Source of the DNA: Ophiobolus disseminans
Taxonomy: Eukaryota; Ascomycota; Dothideomycetes; Pleosporales; Phaeosphaeriaceae
Reading direction: 5' to 3'
Length of the DNA stretch: 64,000 bases
Assembly (NCBI GenBank): GCA_010093685.1
Contig: MU006216.1
Coordinates: forward strand, 323,065-387,064
The position numbers were made by a program, and so were the translations under genes. Shown here piece after piece: positions 22,973 to 33,828 of this stretch (the first letter of the stretch is position 1; each line of letters begins with the position of its first letter). The notes under the pieces are model-generated. The model was given only the letters and a program-made list of their open reading frames with translations. It was not told the DNA's origin and ran no database searches.

Positions 22973-23916
22973 ATGCATAGACACGCTGGCTATCAGTATG
23001 CCACTGCGGCACCCACCACCACCAGATACTCGGGCACATCCTCAGCCTTCTCCGCCTCTGCCAATCCCAACGAAGACTGGACCAAGATCTCAGACCTAGC
23101 AGAGCGCCGGAGGATACAGAACCGCATTGCCCAACGCAACTACCGCAAGAAGCTCAAGAAGAGGCTCGAAGACCTGGTAAGTTCCCGTGCAACCGTACCT
23201 CGTATCGCTCGGAAGCACATGCTAATTGCGGCCCAGGAGCGTCGTGCTGCCTCGAGCTCGGCTTCGCCTGAACAGAAGCCCGCCGAGCTGCAGCCACCGC
23301 AGCGATCGCCGCGCCAGGAGTTTCCCTCTCCGTCCAGCTCGGAATCCTCGTACACCACCCCGCCTGCAGAGGACCGTATGTTCTCGCATCAGTACACACG
23401 CCAGCTCTCGACAAGTCCGCCGCCCTTCTCCGTGGCGTCTTATTCGACCTACCCGGCGCCCGAGACGGTCGCCTACACCATGCCCTACACCACAAACTCG
23501 CCCTACCACTCAATACCGACCACCATGACCCCGGAGATGCCGAGCTACCACTACCTGCCACCGCCGCTCTCGTCAAGCTACCCGACGACACTGCCCAGCC
23601 TTGTGCCCAGCATGAAGAGCGAGTACTACGCCGAGGAGGAGCTCAGCCCATTCGGCGTCGGCTATGCAGCCATCGGCGGAATCGAAATGCCACATCCGCA
23701 TGCGTACGCAGACTCAGCAGCACATGTAAGGCTCCCATCCCGACAGCCCTACTATGCATAAGCACCCATCTCTTGCTCGCCGCTGTACTCTTTCGACGAG
23801 CCATGGCTGACAGCCCGCGGTAGACGCCACCTCTTGAGCACTCGGAACTCGGCTACCCAACAACGCCCAACTCGATGCCTCGGACGCCTCCTCTTCATCC
23901 CGTCCACCCCATGTGA
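22973..23916 (+). CDS. bZIP transcription factor (Yap/AP-1-like basic region), 261 aa
   Basis: This is a nuclear DNA-binding regulator. Preferred exons are 22973..23176, 23237..23725 and 23824..23916. The basic region at about residues 46-62 has the fungal AP-1 signature (RIQNRIAQRNYRKKLKKRLEDL). Splicing intron 1 continues it with ERRAASSS. Few heptad leucines follow, so the zipper is short or absent. The rest is low-complexity, rich in Pro, Ser, Tyr and Thr, as in activation domains. Intron 1 is 60 bp with no stop, so an unspliced reading adds 20 residues. Intron 2 (98 bp) is less certain: without it the protein ends at 23761 after LPSRQPYYA; with it the end is a Pro/Thr-rich stretch finishing LHPVHPM. 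An unusually long gene-free region lies upstream. Confidence 0.85.
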
Positions 23917-24401
23917 TCTCCGCTTCGTCCAGGACTTCGGTCTCCACCTTTATATGTTTATTATTTTCTGTACAGCATTTCAGCGATTGGTTTGGTCAAG
24001 GTCCCTCGCTGGCCCGCAAGGATGGGCATCTGGCGTTATTTCGGAATGTCGAGGGTTTTCGACCACGACTGGGTTAGAGGACGAGCACGAGCAGGCTGCG
24101 ATGCCTGCTCCGGCGCATTACCTCAGTGACTCAGTGCGAGCCTGGGCTATATGATAGCAATGATTATTTTTACCACCAACTGTGTCTTGATGTGTGCGCA
24201 CGTGATGATTGTTTGTAAGCTTCTGATGATGCAGACTGTGCTGGTCGCGATGTTCGTTGCTGGCGTCGGGACGATCTCTCGTCGCGCCTGCCACGCCAAG
24301 CCCATCGCGACGCGTCGCACCTTCCACTTGCACTTGCGCTTGCCGCACCGGCGTAAGCGTCAGCATGCCATCGTCTTCGCAGCGACCACACCTGCCACCC
24401 T
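23917..24401. other. Intergenic region between bZIP and ORC1 genes
   Basis: 485 bp holding the 3' flank of the bZIP gene and the ORC1 promoter and leader. No further feature is recognised. Confidence 0.5.
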
Positions 24402-27040
24402 ATGGCTCCCATCAAACGCTCACAGGTCGAAAAGGCCCGCCAATTCCTCACGGGCGGCGCTGTGCTGCGCGAAGACTCGGACGACGAGCTTGGCTACGAA
24501 GACCATCCCTGGGAATGGATATATGACGCTGCAGCCGACCCCGACGCGCCCAAGGAGAATGCGACACCACGCAAGCGGAAGGCGGCGCCGGCTTCGCTGG
24601 GAAGGCGCATCGTCGGCGCGCGCATGGGCAGCTTCAGGTGCAAGGTGGGCGACGCCGTGCTGCTCAAGGCCGAGGGCAACCAGGCGTGGGTGGGCATCAT
24701 CTGCGACTTCCACGAGGACGCCGACGACGACGAGAAGATGGCCAGGTTCCTGTGGTTCTCGTCGGAAAAGGAGATCCGCAACCAGAACAAGAAGCGCACC
24801 GACTTCCTGCCGGTAGCTTGACGCCGCCTCCCTCTGGCACCACGGGCTAACGACCGCCAGAACGAGCTGTACATCTCGGCCAACTTCGACGAGAATCCCC
24901 TCGCGTCCATCAACGGCACTGCCAAGGTCCTGTCCGCCGACGATTTTGAGCGCCTGCACCCGACGGGCCAGGTCAAGAAGTCGTCCAAGGACTACGGCAA
25001 GGTCTTTGTCTGCAGACGGGGCTGCAACACGCGCACAACCACATACACGCACGAGTTTGTCTGGCGCGACGTCTACAAAGGGGCCGACGACATCGACGCG
25101 CTAGTCAATCTCGTCGAGACGCAGACCAAGGCCACTAGGCGGGGCCCTGGGCGGCCGAAGAAGCCCCAGCAGGACATCGACGAGTTCGTGGTGCCCGACT
25201 CGGACGACGATGGCATGCCCAAGACCCCCCGGAAGAGGCGGAAACTAAACGACGCGATCACGCCCACGTCGACCAGGAAGAGCCCGGCGTCTCGCAAGTT
25301 CCTCACGCCGACGCACAAGCGGATCGTGCTCAAGAAACAGCTCGAATTTACGCCGTTGGGCACGCGCGTCCTCTCTCCTTCGGCTCTCAACTCTCCCTTC
25401 CAGATCGCGCGAACCCAGCTGCATGTTTCATCCGTGCCCGCTGCATTGCCTTGTCGTGAAGAAGAGTTTTCGACCGTCTACAGCCATTTGGAAGCAGCAA
25501 TCACTGATGGATCTGGATCCTGCATCTATATTTCCGGCACTCCAGGCACAGGCAAGACGGCGACTGTCCGCGAGGTGGTGGCACAGCTGCACGCCTCGGT
25601 GCAAGCTGAGGAATTAGACGACTTCATCTTCGTCGAGATCAACGGCATGAAAGTCACAGACCCCCATCAGTCGTATTCGCTACTATGGCAAGCCCTCCGA
25701 GGAGACAGGGTCAGTCCTTCGCATGCCCTGGAGCTTTTGGAACGCGAGTTTTCTACTCCCAGCCCTCGTCGGGTGCCTTGCGTTGTTCTCATGGACGAGT
25801 TGGATCAGTTGGTCACCAAGAATCAGTCTGTCATGTACAATTTCTTTAATTGGCCTGGCCTACGGCACAGCAGGTTAATTGTGCTCGCTGTTGCAAACAC
25901 CATGGACCTGCCTGAGCGGACATTAAGCAATAAGATCAGCAGTCGTCTAGGTACGTACCAGCATTCCGATCCTCCTGTTATGCCTTGTTATGTTGTAATG
26001 CACTCATAATATTGACTGCTGGCCGTTCGATACCCCAAACGTAACATATGCACGGACGCATCTCAACGACCTGTCGGTCCATATTGCACTGCATCTGCGA
26101 AACCCAGCGATTTGGACTACCTCGGATACTTTTTCGGCAAGGCTAACACGCAGTGCTTCTAGGGTTAACGCGCATCACATTTCCAGGCTACACCCACGCC
26201 CAATTAGTGCAGATAATCCAGTCTCGCCTCGAAGGCATACCGGACAAGATAGTGCATCCTGACGCCGTTCAGTTCGCAGCGCGCAAAGTCGCAGCTGTTA
26301 GCGGTGACGCCCGACGCGCGTTAGATATCTGTAGACGAGCTGTAGAGATCGCGGAAACGGAAACCACATCACAAGACCTGGAAGACGAGGCGCAGCCTGC
26401 GACCCCGAGTAGAACAGGCCGGGGTAACAAAGGTAAACCCCTCCCCAAGTCTCGGCCACTTAGCGGCCCCGAAACGCATGTCTGGTCAAAGACTGGTGCG
26501 GCACCAACCGATGGGAAAGGTGTCGTGACTATGGCAAAAATCAAGCAGGCAATCAATGAGGCCACAAGCAGTCCCCTGCAGCAAGCACTACGGGCCCTGC
26601 CGCTGGCATCGAAAGTCTTCTTGTCGGCGCTCTTGGCACGGATCCGACGCTCAGGCATCGGAGAAGCGGTGCTCGGTGATGTCGTTGACGAAGTCAAAAG
26701 ATTGGGGCTCATGAGCCAGCTGCAGCCCGTCTACGAGTATCTGCTTGCACCCGAAAAGGACTACATGGTGGAAGGGAGCAACGGCACGCGCACCCAATCT
26801 TCCGCATTGTACAAGCATCAAGACGTCACTGGCGTTGGCTCGAAACCTTCAGAACCCAAGGCTGCTAGAGCACTAGGGCTTGCACTTGCTGCTACAGAAC
26901 TTGCAGAAGCAGGAATTATAGGCATAGAGGCCCGGCACGGCGAGCGTGTTGGTCGCGTACGGCTGGGCGTTGGTGAAGATGAAGTGCGGCTTGCCCTAGG
27001 AGACGACGAGACAGTCAAAGGGCTTGGGTTTGGATCATAA
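24402..27040 (+). CDS. ORC1: Origin recognition complex subunit 1, 792 aa
   Basis: Orc1 is the largest ORC ATPase subunit; it binds origins and, with Cdc6, loads the MCM helicase. Exons are 24402..24812, 24861..25950 and 26163..27040. The N-terminal BAH domain spans roughly residues 70-215 and is crossed by the 48-bp intron 1 (DFLP-NELYISANFDENP). A basic linker follows (TPRKRRKLND, LTPTHKRIVLKK). The AAA+ core has Walker A GTPGTGKT at 363-370, Walker B VVLMDELDQLV near 446-456, sensor 1 AVANTMDLPE, the arginine-finger region ISSRLGLTRITFPGY, and sensor 2 SGDARRALDICRRA. A winged-helix C-terminus follows. Intron 2 is 212 bp, four times the local norm, but its removal exactly restores the conserved SSRLGLTRITFPGYT segment. 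Confidence 0.97.
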
Positions 27041-28786
27041 CGTACTCCTGTCCCGCTCGGCACACACGAATACGTGCATTTACTACATAGTCAACAACTT
27101 CTAGAAGGTTGGTGAATGCCAAGTCTCCAATCATTGCGGCGTGGGCGTTGTGATATCCAACACCACTATAGCCCCTCTAACGGCTAATTTCCTTCTCAGT
27201 TGGTCCTCGCGAGTCTGCCTACCCAATTACGTCGTATTGACTGTGCGCTTGGCGCGCCTTGTACGATACAGCCAATGAATGCAGCATGTCGACACCACCC
27301 AATGGCGCGGGCCCTCAAATTACCGGTGAACATCTTGAAGCCCCGGCCCGCGGCCAGGGTGAGGGGACGAACCATTGAGCGGGCTTTTATATTAACCGTG
27401 CCGCACTCCACCGTTGAAGCATCCTCGGCTTCTGGAATCTGGCTCACGGCTTGTTTGTCTGCGTTTCAGGACTGTGCGCGATACTGTACAGAATGCAGGC
27501 AACGATACGAGAACGGCGACTTTGCTCGCGGGTGGGGTTGAGCTACTACCTACAAGCCATACACGGCGTCCACGATGCTATACCAACCCTTTGGTGCGGC
27601 ATGTGGCTGGACCCGATGCTCAAATCACCGCGAGACATCAGTCCATCATGCGTTGCCTGGCGCATTGATGGCGTGGGGAACGCAAACAATCATGGCGCAA
27701 AACGCCATGTCGCAACGCCCTCGCATGCCGCCAGACGGCGAGGTCCCTAACCCCCCAAGGATTCAGCTCAACCTTCGGTCAACTCTGGATCTGGAGGCGC
27801 CCTGTTTTACCGCTCGATCCCTCAGCTAACGAGTGTTGGTGTAACGGCGCACGCTTGCGGACTCCTGGGGCAGCCATGCGCGAGCTGAAGAGTGAATATG
27901 CACGTCAGTAGAGTGTATTGCCTTGTAACGAAACGGACCGTTGCGTAGACGGGGGATCTGCACTGCAAGAGATGGGAGGGGATGGTCGAGGGCCAGCCTT
28001 GCCTGAATGACCTGTTGATTGTTTTTTTGACGCCTCATGCGCGCGTCTTGCGAGACGCTGGATGCTGTGCGATGCGAGGGGTGCGTGTAAGCGAGGCTGG
28101 ATATACACGACCTCTTGCAGCATACTATCGACGACCTTCTCGCCGCCGTTGACGCCGGGGGTCTCGATGCTATTTACACTCACCTTTTGCGGCGGCGTGC
28201 CTCATTGCGACAGATTCTTGAGGTCTGGGTACGGCGGGGTGGTTTGACAGCACATCAGGCGACCGAGCTGGATCCTTGGGTTAACAGTAACTCGCAGCAT
28301 GTACCGATGCAGTCTATCGGTGAAGAGCAGGTCGGATTCCGCAAAGGCTTCGGTATCTGGGTCTGCAGGATGGGTAATGGCTCCTATTTGGATACGGACT
28401 TCAGTCTGCAAAGACCCAATTCAGTTATATGCGTACCTTGTGCAGATTTGCAAGCGCTTGACATCTTCATGTGAAGGCACGGGGTCAGGAACGACATAAG
28501 TATGATGGTCTGATGTGAAGCTGCTTCGAGCTAGGTACCTCTCGTGTACCCTATCATTCTAGGGATGTCTCGTTGGAGAACGAAATATGGCTCATGTTGT
28601 ACTTTCGCGGGTATCGAATGTGTTCCACTTCCAATTGTCACGCTATACTTGGCGTGACAGTATGTTGTATCCATAGTCACTAAGCCTCTGATAGTTCCAT
28701 GATATTTCAGAGGAAACCCGGACGACTAGAAGCTATGGATTGTGTGCATCAGTCCACGAGACTCAAGCCAGATGCTTCAACACCTG
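27041..28786. other. Gene-free interval between ORC1 and the Zn2Cys6 gene
   Basis: About 1.75 kb without a supportable gene. A 119-codon plus-strand frame at 28115-28474 starts with a helical-looking segment (TIDDLLAAVDAGGLDAIYTHLL) but has no homology I recognise and no clear intron partners. The region holds the 3' flanks of two convergent genes. Confidence 0.5.
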
Positions 28787-30656
28787 TTAAATCACCTCCA
28801 TGCCCATCTCCTCCGGCATCCCCTCCAACCTATCTTTCCTAGCTCCAAATAAATTTTCCAAATCCACACCCACCACACTCGCAGGCCACGCAACCAACCC
28901 CCAATTTTCCCTCCCCAGCGCCATCGCAACCGCAGTAACCATGTCCGCCCCAAGCCCTTCCAACCACCACACATTCCGCACCCGCCCGGGCAAAACAGCA
29001 TAGTACGCAAACACCACCAGCGCGTCCCGATCCCGCGCCTCAACCAGCTGTATGAACTCGCGCGAAATCCGCGTCATCCACACGAATATTGCCCCGCGGT
29101 CGGCCAGCACGCCGACCGTCTCATCGTCGACTGAATACGGCACAGCTGTCATGGGCGAGTACTTCTCGGTGCGGGTCAACTGACTGACGAGCGCATACGC
29201 GTCTCTAAGGAAATTGAGCGCGGCGCTCAAATGCGCGTGTTCAAGGCCCCACCGGCGGTCCGTCTCCATCCACAGATCCTCAAGTCGGGACAGGCGCTCG
29301 TCTTCAGCGACGGCGCGCGCCGTGGCCGGAACACGGTGCCGCGGCCACCACTGGCGCGCGGTGACGGGCTGCAGCTTGCCGCCGACGACGAACGTCCATG
29401 CGCTCATGAGCACGGTGAGGGGCCCGCGGAGACCCCATATGGGGCGCAGGGCGCAGGCGAGGATCTTGTCGACGGTGTGCTGCTCAGGGGATGAAGTTCC
29501 CGGCGGAATGGAGGAGCGCAAGACTTCGATGTCGAGGGCGGCGGTGCGGAAGAGGTATACGGCTGTGAGTGTTGCGCTTGCGAAGAGGGCGGTGGCGTTT
29601 TGCTGCGTGATGTTTGTGAGTTCTGGGCGGTAGCGTGTGAGGGCTTTGTTCATGCGTGCGGCGGCTATGGCGTTCATGCGCGTCTTTTCGTCTTTGCTTT
29701 CGTGCAGCCGGCTCAGGTGCAGCGAGGCGACGGATAGCACGCAGTTTACGAGGAAATCGTGGTTGCGGGCGAGCTCAGGGACGTAGGTTTGCCAGGCGGC
29801 TTTTGCGGGGTCGTCGGTGGCGAGCGTGAGCGAGGTTGTGTATTCGTAGTGGTTGAGGATTTCTTGGAGGGAGGTGGGGAGCTGTGTGCGGGTGTCTTTC
29901 CAAGCGTCATTGAAGCGAAGGGTGGGTGGCATGGTGGTCTGTGAGAAATCAAAAGAGTGGGAGAATTCGAAGTAAGGATAGTTTGTTTGTTGAAATGGAA
30001 CGAGAGATGTGCTAAAGCTTCCGCTATCCCACGGCGGGTCGTTGTCAATCAAAGGTATTGTTGAGATGACAGCTAAGTCTTCGCTTGGTGTGCTATAGTG
30101 GGAAGGCGTTCTCAATGGTGATATGGGGGCTTCGAACTCCAACGTTGAGGCAGGCGAAGCTGTCGGTGCTTGTGGTGTCTTAGGTGATGTCGAAGAGAAT
30201 ACTGAGAGTTGGGACGCCGGTGCAAGTAACAGGAAACTGCACTCTAAGCCCTTTTTGTTACAGTTCGCACATGAAGGTTGTTTAACATCGCACTGTATTT
30301 TGGTTAGTATGAGGCAGGAGTAGTCAAGCTTTTGTACGTAGGAAAAATTAATCAATGTCTGATCAGGCATCCGAATCGGAAAGGTTCGGGTAAGAAAAGG
30401 ACTACAGTTCGACATCAGCATCTACTTAGAATGCTTTCGCATTTCATGAAACACATAACCATACTTTTTACTCATGCAAGGCCCCAGGAATGGAAAGCGT
30501 GCATGCAACATAACGGCGCAGTCCCGCTTTGCGTCAAGAAAATCGGCTGGAGCGGATACGAAGTACCAAAGAATGCCCACTCACTTTTATTCTCCTTCTC
30601 TTACACTGCCTGCATCCCAACCTCGACTTGTTATGTGGTGCTCTCCTAGTCGCCAT
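28787..30656 (-). CDS. Zn2Cys6 fungal-specific transcription factor (UPC2-like), 525 aa
   Basis: This is a nuclear zinc-cluster regulator. Exons are complement(30585..30656) and complement(28787..30292), separated by a 292-bp intron (GTGAGT donor, CTAAC branch site, ACAG acceptor). The intron cuts the zinc cluster exactly between RRRIK and CDVK. After splicing the six cysteines are at 15, 18, 25, 32, 35 and 42 (spacing 2-6-6-2-6). A Ser/Pro-rich linker follows, then the helical fungal transcription factor domain (LLNHYEYTTSLTLA-like start near residue 170, NCVLSVASLHLSRL). The layout resembles sterol uptake control (UPC2/ECM22-type) proteins, but the target is unknown. The start at 30656 puts eight residues before the cluster core; an upstream in-frame ATG at 30725 is possible. 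Confidence 0.9.
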
Positions 30657-32334
30657 TGCACCCCTGTTGCTGAACGCGCCACGAGGTGAGGTGTATGAAG
30701 TGGGGTGCTCGGAAGTATGCGGCACTCAGGTTGCGGCAGTTGTCAACTCGATTTCGTTAAACACGAGGGCTTTCCATACGTTGGTGTAGCCATCAGCAAT
30801 TCCTCGACTTTGTGCTTGCGGCTCTGGGTGGTGCTACCGCTACCGTGACGTCTCCCCAGGCTAACTCGAGGGGGTAGTGTTTCGTACAGAGCCGCTTGTG
30901 ATTGGCTGATCGATGCGCGCCTTCCGACCTCCGTCCCGGCCATGATGTAACTCGCCTTCCCCTTTCAACCTCTCTTGTGTCAGGTCGCAACTCTTTTCCG
31001 TGTTTCGAAAACGCTTCAATGCCGATTTGGCATCGTAAATGCAGACACATGTCTGGTCCACACATCAACACCATGCTTGAGGAGAAGATCCGCCACGCTA
31101 CCTCCAAGGACGCCGACGGCCGTTCCCAGGTTCTTGCCTGCCAATGACACGTGGGATGCCACTATTATCGCAATACGTCCTTTTTCGAGGGCTGACACAG
31201 AGCTGTATACTTATCTCGCAGGGAAATAGAACAAAAAACAAGTTGAAGGTCGTTGCGCTTTCACAAGCACAAAGGCGTGAGAGATAGTATAAGAAAGGGG
31301 ACGACTCTTAACAACGCCATATTTGTACTACCAATTTCCAGCGTGTAAAGCGTTCACCGCTTCTCCTAGTTCTTTCGACGTTCGCACCCATCGCAATATC
31401 CAGCACCACACTATCCACCTGGGAGATATTGCAGTTTGCCCTCCAGACTGTGAGAGCCGGATCGGAGGAATTGACACAATTTAATTGAACTAAAGCCGAT
31501 ACATCGCTGACCCGTAAAGAGACGATTGATGGGCGAGGGAAAACAAGACATATGATAGCAGATGTGAATCTATGAAAGGTGTGTCTCGCCTCAAAGCAAG
31601 CCTTTGAACACAACGAACGTACAAAACCAACCCAACGGACTCGCCCCAAAATTCTACGACACGAAATATCAGCCGTCCGTGTGGCTGCAGACCTCGGGAG
31701 TAATCCGAGCCATTTCAAACTCATTATGCAGTGTCTGCACTTGAGCCGGGCTAATTCTCCGCTAAAGTCCAAACGTATCGAGATGAATCAAACCTACGCC
31801 ATGAATATTATACGCCTGGGTACATCGGTACATCCTCAAGTCCGCGTTATTATTATCGGAGCAATCTGACACCGCAGGGCGATCGCAATGTTGAAAACAT
31901 CCCAGCTTCTCACATAAAGCGGCACGTCATTGAATCCTGACCACCTGTTTTAGGCACAACGGTCATAACCCGCGAGCGGAACTCGCATTTCAAAATCTTC
32001 ACCAAGATCGGATGGTGCCCAGGTGTCCAGTTGATTACTAATCGAGCTAGCATAGATCGACATGGAGATTTGTAAGGCGGGCGTTAGTCAGCTTGCTATG
32101 TGGCTCGGGACTATCCTGGTCTGGGTAAAAATGTGTGATGTTGCGAGACTATGTGGGTGGTACCTGCATGTCTAACCTTGATGTGGATAGACGACAAGGC
32201 GAACTGAGCGTCTGGGGTCTGATGGCGATCCTCAAGATGTGGTGAGTGGGTGTGATGGGAGGTATAAAGCAGTCAGCACATGCTCTCAATGGGTTTTATC
32301 TGATGGCAGCTTGAGTTCCACTGTTGCTCCCAAG
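30657..32334. other. Gene-free interval between Zn2Cys6 and alpha/beta hydrolase genes
   Basis: About 1.7 kb between divergent genes. The largest open frame is a 154-codon minus-strand frame at 31308-31772 with no domain and no codon or splice support. A TATAAA near 32263 belongs to the hydrolase gene. Confidence 0.5.
32263..32268 (+). promoter_or_regulatory. TATA box of the alpha/beta hydrolase gene
   Basis: A perfect TATAAA in the context GGTATAAAGC lies 72 bp upstream of the hydrolase ATG. Position and match fit a TATA-dependent, inducible promoter. Confidence 0.5.
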
Positions 32335-33393
32335 ATGAAAGTTCTCCAGCTTCTTGTTGCTTGTGTGGTTTCTATACCGAGCTTTGCAGCCGGCCAACTG
32401 TCGAATTTCGATGACTGGGAACATGAACGCATTCAGCTCGAGGATGTTTCGATACACTTCCGCTACCATGGCTCAGGACCTCCAATTCTTCTTGTTCATG
32501 GGTTTCCGCAGCATTCGCTGACATGGCATACCATCGGACCTATTCTCGCTCAGAACTGTAAGACAGCTCCGACGCAGGCATTCAAGAGGTGAACACTAAT
32601 TCTTCCTTTAGACACCGTGATTGCACCAGATATCCGCGGCACAGGCGACTCCAGCATCCCCCTATCTCGCAACTACACTGCCCACGCCGCAGGCTCCGAC
32701 CTCTACGCCATTCTCTCCTACCTCAACATAACCAGCACATACGTCTTCGCCCACGACAAAGGCGTCGGCGTCGCCACCTCACTCGCAATCGAGCACCCCT
32801 ATCTCATCTCACGCCTCATACTTGCTGAATATCCACTTCCAGGATTCGGCTACAGCACAGAAGTCACCTCCCCCAACGCGTACCAAAACTGGCAACTTGC
32901 CTTCTTCGCCGTCCCCGACGCCGCCGAATTCTTCATCCAAGGGCGCGAGAAGGAGATGCTGAGCTGGTACTTCTGGCACGCGAGCTACTCGGGCACTGCG
33001 GCCGTCTCGCGGGACCACCTCGAAAGATACGCGAACGAGATCAGCAAGCCCGGGTTCCTGAGAGCAGGGATGGAGTACTTCGCGGCGAAGTGGCAGGACG
33101 AGAAGTACTTTACGGCTGCATTGACGAACGGGAGTAAGCTGCAGATGCCGATGCTGGCGCTGGGCGGCGAGGCGAGTTTCAGTCCGGTGAGCTTGTTGGA
33201 GCAGGCGTGGGCGGGGGTCAGTGAGAACTTCGTGGCTGAGAGCATTCCCAAGGCGGGGCATTGGATTGGGGATGAGAATCCGAGGTGGACTGCTGCTCGG
33301 GCGGCGAGGTTCTTTGGGGAGGGGGAGAGGGTTAGGAGTGTGGAATTGGGGTATCTGAAGGATCGGGTCACGCTGCAGGGGGGGAGTATATAG
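32335..33393 (+). CDS. Secreted alpha/beta hydrolase, epoxide hydrolase/dehalogenase-like, 334 aa
   Basis: Exons are 32335..32557 and 32612..33393, with a 54-bp intron splitting a Tyr codon (AQN-Y-TVIAPDIRG). The first 20 or so residues (MKVLQLLVACVVSIPSFAAG) look like a signal peptide. Fold motifs in order are the oxyanion HGFPQ, the PDIRGTGDS strand, and the nucleophile elbow AHDKGVG, where Asp rather than Ser is the candidate nucleophile, as in epoxide hydrolases and haloalkane dehalogenases. The late GHWIGDENP carries the catalytic His. A cap domain lies between. The small elbow residues are A-H-D-K-G-V, a slight departure from the usual GHDxGG. The substrate is unknown; detoxification of an environmental ester, epoxide or halide is possible. 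A TATAAA precedes the start. Confidence 0.9.
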
Positions 33394-33828
33394 GTACATT
33401 TGTGCTAGACTTGCGTCTGATATTTGAAAGTGGTAGAGAATGACAGGAGTAGATAACATAACTATTTAACTTATAATGTCCACATCACTTGTTGGCGTGA
33501 CACGGAAAGGGTGAACAGAACGGCACGTGCTCTCGAGGATTGGGCTTCGCGCTAGCGGTCATGGAGCGCCGACATTGAATTTCGGAGCTCCCCACATTGC
33601 AACGTCGCGAGCCAGACAGCCCACCCGCCGCCATTCGAGGCGTATTGACGAGTCCGTGTCGCAATGACATACACATCCTCCTAGAGCTTCTTCGTAGATT
33701 CTGCATTCCCCCGCATTTGCCTGCATTTTTACTTGCAGCCCTGCCGACGCGCTTGAAGCTGCTCGGAAGCCCTCTGTGCACGTAACTATCGCCAACGCCG
33801 GCAGACACGGTACCGTCCAATCACGACC
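33394..33828. other. Intergenic region upstream of the NAA15 gene
   Basis: 435 bp holding the hydrolase 3' flank and the promoter of the NatA auxiliary subunit gene. Nothing else is recognised. Confidence 0.5.
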
